A DNA stretch of 64,000 nucleotides from Bugula neritina (lineage: Eukaryota > Bryozoa > Gymnolaemata > Cheilostomatida > Bugulidae). Within the stretch, counting starts at the first letter, position 1; each line of letters opens with the position of its first letter. The position numbers and the translations under genes were made by a program. The DNA is taken from the NCBI GenBank assembly GCA_964035545.1, contig OZ037766.1, positions 15,392,722 to 15,456,721 of the forward strand, written 5' to 3'. The notes under the pieces were generated by a model. The model was not told the DNA's origin. It did no database searches and saw only the letters and a program-made list of their open reading frames with translations. Below are positions 12,701-26,000 of this stretch, piece after piece.

Positions 12701-15700
12701 GTGTTTAGAGTTGGCTGCTTTCTCGATTCAAAGGACCAAAACTTCAAGGTTTGACACTGCCTAGTAAACTTGCTATGTGGCCATATTTGGTAAAAGCTAA
12801 GCGGTTTTAATCTAAGATATGTTTTACTGCTCTAGACTGTGGCTGATATCATACAACTGAACTTTGAAGTTGATGAAGTAGCTGGCAGAAATAGTGATGG
12901 TGAGCCTATTATGAAGAAGTCAAACAAGTGTTACAACTACGCGGATCTCAAAGATCTTCAAAGTAAACTGGCGCTAGTAGCTGGTGATAAAAGAAAAGAG
13001 AAAAATGAAACGATTCTCCGCTTCAATGCTGTAAGTGGGTTGAGAATTACATTTAAACTTGATCTTCTGAAGACCTACCTGTTTATTGACACAGAATATT
13101 GTTTTTTCATTTGATAGCCGAAACCCACCTGCAGTATATTAATTAAAATGTTAATGAATGCATTTAAAAAGTGTTACCATCACTGTCAACCTCAAACAGG
13201 TTTGTATAGACACATGGGCTCATAGAAGCTAAAATCAAAACAATGCAGCTAATTTACACAAGTCATTTATAGAAGGCAATAAGAATAAAATTACCAATAT
13301 GTGACTATTTTTCAAAAAGCACTTCCAAAGGATCAAAATTACGCTTTAACAAAAATCATAGAAAGTTTTACTTAGTGACACATATCCTACAATCTATTCT
13401 GTTCTCACCTATCTCCGCTTTGTCTTGTTTAGGTAGCGGGACACATATCCTCCAATCACCAACTAGTTATTGATGATGTGTATGCTATTCTGAAAATTAA
13501 AAGACGGTTTTTTGTTCAAGTTTAAAATGGTAAACAAGTGGGATAATGCAAATTTGTTTGTATTTCCACCATGACAGCTAATCTGTTGCAGCTGAATTTC
13601 TTTTGTTTTCAACTTGGTCAAAACTTATTTTAGTTTAAAATGGTGTTGTTCTTCTATTTTGTCAGTTGAAAGATGCCGCTGATAACATAGCCCAAGCTTA
13701 TCTCGACATTCGGAGAGAGGGCTGCATCCAGTTTGATGATCTTGTCGTTTTTATCCACTGTAAACCAGAGGCTAAGTTTGGATTAGAGTTGAATTTCAAG
13801 TCTATTCGCACCGTACTACATGCTCTCAATGATAGAAATGCTAAAGTTCTTGACCACTGCCGTCATTTGTATACATATTTGAATACTTGTGTAGAGGATT
13901 GGCAAAGGAGTATGGCAGACAAGCGCAGGTGAGCTCTTATTTCATATGCTCCTGTGATTATTATATCATGCTATATTAAATTGTTATTGGAAGTATATTG
14001 CTAGTATAATACAACTTTATAATTTTGCTTTGTTGTGTGTCTGAATTTTCCAAAAACATATGATTTGTAAATTTGCTTGCAAAGTGTTTGTTAGCTTTAT
14101 TTATTGCTTGAAAATTGTTTGAATTATATTGTAATAAAATCATATCTTTCCTATCACCTGATTCACCACTCCTCAAGATTATATAATTCTAACTAAGAAA
14201 GTGTCCTGTAATGCTTAGAGCCCATTGTGGGCAAACATTTTTAAGCTTGAGAGTTTTTACAATAAACCAATGCTCCGTGTGTATTTTATGTGCTATCTAA
14301 CTACTGGTGTCAGCTATTTAGAAATGGTGATTATACTTTTCAGCTTTTTATCATTATTTCAGAGATTTTCCTGTTCTGAACTTCTACACAACGGAACAAC
14401 TAGTCGTGTTGAGGAAAGAACTGGGAAGGTTCTCTGAGTCAGGAAGAGCTGAATCTCTCAAACAGGTCAGTTGATGAAGAGAATAATAGAAATGACTGAC
14501 TAGACTTTGTGTAATGACTGTGTATAACATGATTTCTTTGTCTGACAGTCTCTGCCGCTATTAGCGATGATTAGCCCTGTGGATCCTGAACTGCTGCATC
14601 AGCACATCAACAACTTCAACAGTCTAACAAGTTCTGATGAGGAAGCCATGGAGGAAGATGGAGGGAAACGGTTTATATCATTTGAAGAAATGGATGATGA
14701 GTGGAAGGATATGGTGACTGAGCTAGAAGATGGAGATGAGGATTTCACTCATGAGTTGGCTGTACAGGCTGTTAATGAGCTGGGCATTGTGGAAATGTGT
14801 ATGTCTTTAGTTCGCACTAAGTCTTATGTTTGCCAAAACTAGCATTCAAGAGTTGGTAATAAGTGGGGAAACAATTTGCAAGGTGTATTTAAAGCAATTA
14901 CGACCAGTTATTTTGTTGAAACTTCCTAAGAGAAGTTGAGAATTTAAAGTGTTACTGTATACTATTGGGTATCTTGCTAGTTTTTTGTTGTTTAATATTT
15001 GAATTTCAGGCAAGTGCCATATTGTTAATCTTGAGTTTTATGCATGATATATACTTTATGCTAGATGAGTACTGGGAGTGGGTAAAGGAACACAAAGTAA
15101 AGCAACCAGCTAACGTCAATGAGGCCATGAGGAGTGAAAGCAAATCTTTGCATACTGCAAATGAGATAATGCTGGAGTTGATGCACAGAGAACCAGAGTA
15201 AATATCATTCTTCTTGCAGACATGGGAATGGAATTCAAAGTTTATATGCATATGCTTTGGTAGAACAGTTCGTTTCTGTGGGTCACGTGCTCTGTTTTGT
15301 GCCAACGAGAAAATAAACCCAGAAATAGTTGCTGTGTATGAATTGAATGTGTGTGTGCGGGTGTGTGTGCGAGGTTATTTATAGATGAATATTTGGAAAG
15401 CTAAATTTTGCTATTGTACCTGACTGCAGGGCTGTTCAACAAGCAGCTCCAGGGTCGCATTCGGCCTCTGGCCTACATTCATGTGTATCTCAAAGGCATA
15501 ACAAATAACATTATTTTACATACATATATGAATTAGAAACAAAAAGCCGCCTTTTCAATGTTCTTTTTATATACATGCTACAAAACATGCAGCCTGCAGT
15601 AATTATTTGGGCTTTATTATATAATATTCATAAAAATTTGGAATAAATCAATTTGAAAAATACTGATGAAGTGGCTCTTAGCTCAAACAAAATTTTACAA

Positions 15701-18700
15701 AGTGGCCCTCGCTACTGGGATATTCCATTTCAGTGTTCCTCGCTCTGGAAAGGCTGGGCACCCCTGTACCTGAGTTTTGTAGAATTTACATATTTTAGTA
15801 AACATTTATTATTTGAGATTTCAAATTATTTACAGAGATTCTCCATTTCAAAAGAAGCTTGCCACACTGTGGGACGGATTTGTTGAGCACACAAGCAAAA
15901 GCATTAGAGATTTCCTCAGTGTTGACCATTTAGCTTATGTTCTTACGCAGGTTGAAGGTAAGTTGGTGCATCATTTATTTGTCCCATTGTTTAAAGTATT
16001 GATGATGACAAATATTGTATTAACTTTGTATCTTGTCAACAATGGTCTAAGGGTTAGTGAACATGAAGTCATGGGTTCGAGCTTAATCAAAGGTCATTTC
16101 TGATGTTAGGAAGAACATCCAGTCATAATTGCTCCTGTGCCCCATCTGAACAAGTCCTTATCCCGATTTAACAAAAACTTCTTTCACCAGGGGTTTTCTC
16201 ACAGGGATGGTGACTACAAACTTGCAAGAGCTTTTTTTGTATTTGTATTGGTGATGGGAATATTGTATGAACTTTGTATTTTATCAACAGAAGCAAAGAC
16301 TAATCCTCAACGTAGTCGGAATCTTCCTGAATGGCTAGAGAGAGGAAAGCCACGTCTGCTGGTTGTCCCGGAAGGTGAGCAAAGTGGTTTTTTATTTTTA
16401 TAATAAAATTTCATAATAATATAAATTGAAATATACAGCGACACTAAGTAGATGTTGTTTCAAATGATTGATGATATTTATTCTTGTTGCTTAGCAACTG
16501 TTGGAAAGCCACGTCTGCTGGTTGTCCCGGGAGGTAGGTAAACTTTGTAGCAGCTATGGCTCTAGCAGACTGCATGTATGTATGCATTTATAGTCTAGCA
16601 GCAGAGAATGATATCACAATAGCCAAAATCACTCTGAGTAGAAGGCCTACAAGGAAGGATTCATTATTCTCAATTTAAGGAGATAACTTCTTTCTCATTC
16701 AATAAAAACAATTAGAGTTATTAAAAGGGAAATTACTAAATGCCAATAGATTATGAGTTACACAATAGACCATGTAAGATTGGTACATTTAGTACCTTGA
16801 ACCAATTCTAGATACTCACCACTATAACTTATATAAACTTCTGCAAGTTCAAATGCAAAATGCATACTTCTAGGAAATAGCTGTGCAACTTTTATTACAT
16901 GCATTATTTTATTTCATATCTTAAATTTATGAATCATGAGTTCATTTTTCAAAATGTTTAAATTAAGTGCTTAAAAAATACATTTAAAGAATGTATTCCT
17001 GAAAAATTACCCTGGAGCAGTTTGACCACAACCCCAGCTGTTCTGGCAAAACACATTTAATGACATTTTTATTGACATAGTGGTAAATGGGCTGGTTGTT
17101 TTTGGCAGTTGGGTATCCACTCGCTGTTCTGCAATTTTATACAATTCTGATTGGCTGGACTCTACATGACCAGCTAATGATTGTATCTGATTGGCCTAAT
17201 AATGCATTTGCATTTGAAAATGTAGAGTTTTATATAAGTTATAGTGGTGATATTTTAGAGTTGGTACACGCCCCTTTTTGGTTAGGTTTTATAGTCTGAT
17301 CATGCTGTAGTCATCTACAACACTTCAGTGTATGGGAAAATTATTAGTATTACGAAATCTGTTCTGACTTAGTTTGTAAGCAGCTATGTATAGGCAGTTA
17401 TAACTTAGGGTGATTTCATCAAAAGGCCTTAGAACATCAAATCAACCAGTGCTGTTACTTGGTTGTATTGTAAAGCAGTAGTGAGAGCATAGCATACTAG
17501 CACAGTCACTGAGCTGCAATGACAGTGGCTACACCAAACCTATCAGTTCCATTATAATAATATCTTATGTAAGGCATGTAAAAACACTAGGCTAGTCTCT
17601 GTTAGTATGTAGAGCAGTAGCACAGTTACAGCAGTCACACCACTCTATCCTGTCTACCAAGCGCAGAGGTAGCAATAATGATAATCATTTCATGATTTAG
17701 TTTTAAATCAATGCATACTACTAAATACATTCTCATAGCCTGGTTACTTTGCGTGCTTTAGTTTACTTTAATGTAATTATTTAAGAAATTATTTTACATG
17801 CTCATTACAAATGCATTAGCCTACGCTATAACCGTAAATTATTTGCTTGTGTACCCACTACTATTTTATTCTAAATTTGTAGAACAGCAGTTTTTTACTC
17901 AGTCACATATTCATCTGCATTGAGTTTAAATGCACAGCTTTTAGCAATAGATAATGTAGACATTTTGTATAAAAATGAGGATTAGCATGTAGTGCCTTGC
18001 ATGTGGGTCTATATTGTTAGTTGGTATTATCACCATGGTACCATGTTGATAACGCTTTCTTGTATATGATTTACTTAGCTAAACAGCATGATTATTCTAC
18101 AAATGTAATGACATCAGCCATGCATGGGACAATATAGTCTAGTTTCTTTTAACTGTGAAGTAATGTTTTATGCAATTTGCCATGTTTTTGTATAAGTGAT
18201 ATTCAAGTTGAACTTCTCAGCCTCAAGCCATTGCTGGATGAAATATATGTACTTAGCTCTGAAACTAATGCAATAACTTTACTAATGAGTTTTCAATACA
18301 TGTTTTAGTCAGTTGAGCAAAATACAAAGGCTCTTTCCTAATAATTTGGAATGTTAGAATAAATGGTCATTAAACATTGGGCTTGAAAAATTTTTCATAT
18401 TGTGTGATGCAACATGATAGCTACAGAAAAAATGCCGATACCACCAAAATGAAAGCATTATATTTCAGCACTGACTGCATACAATATTGATACTATATAA
18501 CAGAATATTATGTACACATAAGTTAGCATTTTGTAAAATGAGTATCACGTCTGAGCTGCCATTTACTTTCACCCAAAATCCTTTTCAACAATCATTGAGG
18601 CAAGCAGATATGACCAAGTATAATACTATTAGACTTTTATTTACAAAGCATAGTGGTATAGCACATGCGTATACAATAGCACATCAAGAAGAATATTATT

Positions 18701-19949
18701 ATAAAAGTGCTACACTTCATCGGTTACCAACGGTGGCTGCAGATTACAGAGAGCACAGCAGACTACCATTATCTTATCTAAAAGAGGTGCCAACAGTAAG
18801 CTTACACCCCCAGGACTATTTAAAATATTAAATTCCTTTATCCGTTTTATGGCTCTTTCAACGTGGATTCTAAGGTTAGCAATCAACTTAGTTTGCAGTA
18901 ACTGCGCTCTAGTCATTTGAGAATGGCCTCTCTTCCCAGGTGGCATGGCCAACTTGGCTCCAGCTCCTATTAGCTCTTCTTCAATAATAAAGCCTTTATC
19001 TGCCATGACCACATCACCTGGGTTTATGAGACCCAAGAAGCCAGAATCATTAACTATGCACTTGTCTGAGGCCCTACCTCCCATTCCAGGTGAAAGGAAG
19101 CATATAGTGCCTCTGGGTGTGATTGCAATAAGGTATTTGATTGTATTTGATTTTTTATATTCACTCCACGTCAAGGCTTGTGCCAACTTCGACTGTGGCT
19201 TGCATATAAATATTTCTGTGCAATCAATAATGCACCGAATGTTGGGATACTGACTTTGAAAATTGAGAGGAGTGTTCAATTTCTCTCTAGGGGGAAAAAT
19301 AATGAGATTTTTTAATTCTTTCGCTAGAATGGTTAATGTATCTTTGAAGATTTTGCTTGCTAGCATTCTAGAAATATAAAAAAGGTCAGCAAGCATTTGA
19401 AACTGCAGACCTTGACGCAGCTTCATCAAAGCCAACAAAAGCTCATCTTGTCTTGTTAACTTTTTTCTGAGAGTAAGACACCTCATCTTTGGGCATATAA
19501 ATCTATATAAAAGAATAAAAAATAAATTAACAGCTGGAAATTATATCAGTGTATGTTCAACATATATTTAGTTACTCAGTTTATATTCATTTAGCTTAAT
19601 CTGTGTCTAATAATTATAAAAAAAGAATAAAAACTGTTATAGCCTCAAATAATTGTGCTAACTATCATTGCTTTATAATATTTTATGTTTAAAATATTTC
19701 ATAAGTGTTGCTATTTATTTTAAACACACAGCAGTAACTTTAATGCCACTGTTGCCTGTTGAGCCTTGATGCATAAAATTTTCAATTTTTGAGGTGGGTA
19801 AACATATTTTTAACACCTTAAACTTACAACATTTATATTTAATGATGATTTAATTCAATATATTACATTTTACTTAATTTTATTTATTTTTAGTGCAGTT
19901 GATTACTGTATGAAACTATATAGGAGGGTGAGACTTTTTTAAATAAAGA

Positions 19950-20005
<56 letters not shown>

Positions 20006-23000
20006 AATGTGTGTGTAATTTTAATAGTACGGTAATAAACTTTAAACTTTTACCTTGCTAAAGAAAAATATAGAGATCGTGTAGGTATTCCAGTGTAAAA
20101 CTTGGTTCTTTCATCTGTTGTGGTAAACGTTTTGAAAACTTTAATTTTCCTAACAGCTGCCTTTTGTTTATACTTGGAAAATTCTGAGCTTTTTCTTATA
20201 ACTTTTGGTCCAATATTTAAACGCCTAGGACTCTTTTTTGCATTAGCTAGCAAAGTTTCTTCTTGCTCAGTTACCTCTAATGAAGTTTGACTACAAGGAT
20301 GGCTGTAAGATGAATTCTGTTGCTTTACATTTGTTGAATATTTTTTCTGTTCTTTTCTTTTTCCAGCTGTTTTGTCAAAACCACTGTTTTCTGTGCCTCT
20401 TGAACTATAAGTTTTGGTGCATTTGTATCCCAAGTGAAGGGTTGGGTTTGGATTTCGCTCAGTTGGCTGACCATCTTTAAAATGTAAGGAGCAAACTCTA
20501 GAATGCTGTTTTGGAGTCCATAAATTTCCTAATTCATCCTTCCGATTAATTAAAACACACCAGTCGTGACGCTGTTGCTCATTTTTTCGTGGGAACGTAT
20601 AGAGAGTAAAAGGATTCAATTGTCCAGGATTGCTCTTTCGAAACTTTTGAAGTTTATAATCTCCATTATGACAGTTTTTAACTGCGCAGATTCTCATGCC
20701 AATCTGTAAAATGCCAAGCAAAATATTCAGTATTGGATTAGATTCCTACCAGAACAAAACCTGATATAACTAAATGTGTATTACAAAAGGTAGTAAGATT
20801 TTTTTTCCCCAACATAAATGCTGGCATGCTGTAAAGTTGAGGAATATATCACAGATCTTTTGGAATATAAGTTGTGAACACAGTTTTGTGCTAAAGCCAG
20901 TAATTAATGTAGCCAATATTGGTGACTTTGAGTAAGTAAAAGTTGAGGAAATTTGATATAGTAGCCATTGTTGACTGAAACTTTCACCTGTTTTCAAAAA
21001 GTTGTGCATTCAATAAGAACAGCATTTGATTAGTTGCTCACAAACATCTCAGCCCTTCACAGTAAACTGATTTAAATAAATCTATTTTCAGCCAGATCTA
21101 GTTGGAAATGCGAAAAGTGAGAGACTAACAAATTTTTATCTATTACTAAAATACATAGACGCATATGCTCAATAAATTTCTGTACTTTGCTACAAAACTA
21201 TCCAAATGAAGACAGAAATCACATGTTCAGCGACTGACTTTAGTTAATTATTGTTGTAATAGTTACTCACCTTTTGTGTAGCTACTATAATCCACTAAAT
21301 CTTGTTATGAGATGAGTGTTAGTACCAGCATGCCAGAGTATGGTACAAACTAATGACGTACGCTGGGGAAAATATATTTTCTAAATTAGTTTCTGTTGTA
21401 AGTTTCTAACAGAAGGTATTTGTATTATAATAGCAAGCAAAACATAAGTGATATCCTTAGCAGATTTTACATTTACAGCATGAATGTTATTTCATCAACT
21501 CTGGTGTGATAATACCACAAAGTACCACATAAAAGTTTTAATTTGCTATTTATTCCTAACCCATCTAACATAAATATAGGCCATTGGTTGAGCTGTAAAT
21601 GATTGCAAGACACCCACAGTATTATTCACTCATGCTGTCGCAACAACAATTTCTCATTAAAATTCCTGGTTCCCATTAGGTAGAATATGTCAGCAAGCTC
21701 TGTGATGTGATTCATTTGCTTTCTGTTTACTGTTGGCTATGAGAATGTATTTAGTAGTATGCATTGATTTAAAACTAAATCATGAAATGATTATCATTAT
21801 TGCTACCTCTGCGCTTGGTAGACAGGATAGAGTGGTGTGACTGCTGTAACTGTGCTACTGCTCTACATACTAACAGAGACTAGCCTAGTGTTTTTACATG
21901 CCTTACATAAGATATTATTATAATGGAACTGATAAGTTTGGTGTAGCCACTGTCATTGCAGCTCAGTGACTGTGCTAGTATGCTATGCTCTCACTACTGC
22001 CTTACAATACAACCAAGTAACAGCACTGCATGGTTATTTGATGTTCTAAGGCCTTTTGATGAAATCACATTAAGTTATAACTGCCTATACATAGTTGCTT
22101 ACAAACGAAGTCAGAACAGATTTCGTAATACTAATAATTTTCCCATACACTGAAGTGTTGTAGATGAATACAGCATGATCAGACTATAAAACCTAACCAA
22201 AAAGGGGCGTGCACCAACTCTAAAATATCACCACTATAACTTATATAAAACTCTACATTTTCAAATGCAAATGCATTATTAGGCCAATCAGATACAATCA
22301 TTAGCTGGTCATGTAGAGTCCAGCCAATCAGAATTGTGTAAAATTGCAGAACAGCGTGTGGATACCCAACTGCCAAAAACAACCAGCCCATTTACCACTA
22401 TGTCAATAAAAATGTCATTAAATGTGTTTTGCCAGAACAGCTGGGGTTGTGGTCAAACTGCTCCAGGGTAATTTTTCAGGAATACATTCTTTAAATGCAT
22501 TTTTTAAGCACTTAATTTAAACATTTTGAAAAATGAACTCATGATTCATAAATTTAAGATATGAAATAAAATAATGCATGTAATAAAAGTTGCACAGCTA
22601 TTTCCTAGAAGTATGCATTTTGCATTTGAACTTGCAGAAGTTTATATAAGTTATAGTGGTGAGTATCTAGAATTGGTTCAAGGTACTAAATGTACCAATC
22701 TTACATGGTCTATTGCACACAACTAACTTGATCATTCACATATATTAAATTGTTATTTGTGCCAACAAGTTAAAAAAGTTCATATTTTTCCATTGAATAC
22801 GTAATGTGAGACTTAATTTCTAAATTCTAATTTGTTTTTACTCTTTCTTTGAAATGCTTTTAGTATATATTTGTTGATATAACTCTTCGAAGTCATTGTA
22901 TTGTCCTATATTTAGCTGACACTTATCGGCTGGTGCTGACAATATACCAGTGTGACCCAAATCTAGGATATCCTACACGAAATGAAGTTCTCATCTGTAA

Positions 23001-26000
23001 TAAAAGCACACGCACTGAAGAGGTGAATACTATCGTTTTTATTTTCACCTTTAGTTTGATGAGTATAAAATTGTTTAGTAGCTGTAAACTTGCTGTTGGT
23101 TGTGTTACTAACTTAATAATTTTGTTCACAGGTATCCATATTTCTAAACAGAGCACTTGCTGACCCTGACTCATGCTACTGTATGGTAAACTGTCACCTC
23201 CTCAGCTATGAAGTGTGTAGATTCATTGAGAACAGACTGAGTAGTACAGGTGATGATAAAATAGCCACTTACGGCTTGGCATTCCTCTACGCAGAGGAGG
23301 CCAAAGATGCCAGAATCAGGTCCTATTTGGACAAAAATCTAGTAAAGAATGTGAAGTTGGCTCCAATGGCAGACCTTGCTGCGTATGTGGAGAAACTTCT
23401 GGAACTTCCTGGTTCTGTTAGGAGTTCTGCTGCTGTCGCTGATCCCAACAAGTATGTGTCACAGACAAGTACACTGTTACTGTGAAGAGACGAGTCACTA
23501 GTAACACTTGTGTTGTACAATGTCACTTTTGATCTGAGTTGCTTGCATCATGTGATATTAATTTTTTCTCGTCTAAATTTTGTAGCTTTATGTCACGACT
23601 GATCAGATCTAACAGAGCAGGGGTAGGTAAGTCTTTACAGAAGTTCAACCTGTGCACAAAGTTGAGAGCCAAGCACACATTACGAGGCAAGGACATCACC
23701 ATCCCCATATACAAGACAGTAGACGTTGACGGTCTGATAAAAAGGCTAACAGGAGAGCTAGACAATGGTTTCAGTGATAACTTGTTCCACACGATTCACC
23801 TTGACATTGCTCATGAAGTGAGTGTGCAAAGTGGTGGAACCTGATAACAAGCTAACAGAAAGTTGGTTTTTATGCTAATAAAGTAGTTCCCACTATTCTG
23901 TATACTCTCAAACTTGTTTATAGGTAACCAGCGGTGTGGATGAACTTCTGTTCAACCTGATTATACTGAGAAGTATTGTAAACTCTGAAGGTGTGGTATG
24001 GCAGGCACAGAATACTCAGTACTACATTATTGAGTGCATGCCTTTCACCAGAACTAGTGGAAAGTGTCAGCATGAAGTGATGGACTTCCTTCCCACTCTG
24101 ACCTGTACAACTCCTACAGAAGCTCTTGCCAATTACAATACTCAAGGTATGGTGGAAAAACTAACAACTGCTACTATACCATTTTTTGAAACATGCGTTA
24201 TCTTTAATTACATTACGTTTTTAGCGAAGCTGATAGCAGGCTTATATAGCTAAGAATTGAAAAAAAAGTTGCAAATGCATGTATCAGGAAACTTGATTAT
24301 TTATTTATTTATGTCAAATCCGGGCTAAGGAGCCACCAGTTCGTTGATCAGAGAATAACTTTTATAATTGTTTTTATGTTTACAGAAAGGAATGTCATTG
24401 GATTTGATAAACAAGTACTTCAAAAACATCAATGGCAGATTGTTCTCAAATACCTTGATTGCCACCAGAAGAATGATGCCAGCTATGCTATCTCTGATAA
24501 ACCGTTCACATCTCAATCTGATGCTCTTCAGCTTGTTCTTGCGTAATATTTCTCATTCTATTTTCCAACTAAAAATTTAAAATGACAGTTGTTTGCCTTT
24601 TTAAACAGTTTCAATTTTGAGAGGGAAAGAATTTGTGAGACACCATTAATATACCATACTGTTATTTTTGATGATATAGTTTGGAATTTGTAACAAAAAT
24701 AACAAATGAGATTTTCCACTAATATTTCTACTATTATTTTATTTCTTTCATAGTACTTTATGTGCCTAATTGCATTAAAATTAAATTATGTTTTTTTTTA
24801 GTTATTGTGGCTTAGACGATCCAACGTGGAGTGAGTTGAGACACTATGTCTTCTTTCTTAGTAACCAACTTGACAAAGTTAGCAAGTCACCATTCTGTAG
24901 TCTGCTTGTTGCGGACAGTCTACCTGGCTTTAGATCATTTGTTGTCAAGTTTATGATTGTCATGGCTCAGGTACAGCATTGTTTCCTACAACATTTGATG
25001 CAATTGCAGCATAATGTTTCATGGATGCATTTCAGTATTAAATATGTATATTTACATTTGATTGTGTGATATATTGCAGGACTTTGCTACAAGGTCACTG
25101 AGGATTGCAGAAGACACTCCTGGACTGCAGCTGGCGCAGGTAAACTTCAAAAGGGTAGCTGTTAAAATATTGTGCTTTTCTTTTGCTTTTTGATGCTAAA
25201 CTGCTACTTTAATTGTAGAATGAATTTTATCATTAAATACAAAGTTGAAGTTTTTAAAAAACTTTTGAATGCCATTTGTTGCCATCAGTCAATAAAACAG
25301 TTTGCTATTGCAGATTGAAGACCATGATGTAAATGTTGTGTTAAATCAACTTGAAATGAAGAGAACCTGGGAGAGTGGCAACCACCCCTACTTGTTTTTT
25401 AATGAAGATGGCGACACATTCACACCTTTGGGATTCTTTGTTCAACTTACTGGAGGTGCAATGCCACTGATTTCTCAGCTATCATTTGATGTGAAGATTA
25501 TTACCCGCAATGACATGCAAGTAGCTTTAGGTTTCAAAAGTTATTTAATGCATTTGTTTTGGTTTGTAGAAGCCCATAGTCTTGTAGACTGCCAATCAAA
25601 AGAAATCCTTCTCAGAAACTGCATTTCTAAAGTCTTGATGAATGCTCTCAATGACTATCCAGATAGACATAAAATGGCCATGTCTGAGGATTTTAATAAA
25701 CTCAACAGGTGGGCTGTTAACTGTATTGTTGGGCTTATTCTTGTATGTTGGTATAGCTAATATGGTAACTTTAAGTTTTTGTAAAGTTAGTCAACTGCTG
25801 TTCTTGTATTATTATCATTTGTCAAAATAATGTTGAATATAACTGTAATCCATTTTACATTAGTCTAGTCCATAGGAGCTGGTTTGGTGATACAAAAGTC
25901 AACATTTTAAACCAATTTATATATTTTTTGTGTTTTCCCAGAGGATCTCAACTTACTAAGCTAAGAGATATTATGGTAAAGACATTCGTATACAGAACAG

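Larger units (their letters stand above)
16763..22716 (-). mobile_element. THAP/DDE transposon (PIF-Harbinger, ISL2EU-like) with about 980-bp terminal inverted repeats
   Basis: A 5.95-kb element in the intron between exons 22 and 23. Its arms, 16763-17740 and 21735-22716, are near-identical inverted repeats, and both end in CAATAGACCATG at the outside. The bases flanking the ends are CA on both sides, compatible with a 2-bp target duplication, as described for ISL2EU elements. The interior encodes one two-exon transposase on the - strand. Arm identity is very high by eye (a few mismatches per 100 bases) and the transposase frame is open, so the insertion appears young. It lies antisense to the host gene. 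Confidence 0.87.

Noticed and set aside
17087-17299. 70-codon open frame present in both long arms of the THAP transposon (17087-17299 + and 22179-22391 -)
   Set aside because: Conservation between the arms reflects arm identity. The arms are palindromic repeat DNA, the frame matches no domain I know, and no start context or splice partner is evident.
18710-20721. Host THAP gene or domesticated transposase
   Set aside because: The coding exons lie centrally between matching long terminal inverted repeats and keep THAP, HTH and DDE together, as in an ordinary transposon; nothing indicates host use.
25521-25587. Possible small intron inside exon 30 (GTAGCT ... TTTGTAG or CTTGTAG)
   Set aside because: Removing 49, 59 or 67 bases breaks the frame. 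Only an implausibly short 57-base option from 25531 keeps it. I left the exon continuous, but this stretch is the least certain part of the exon.
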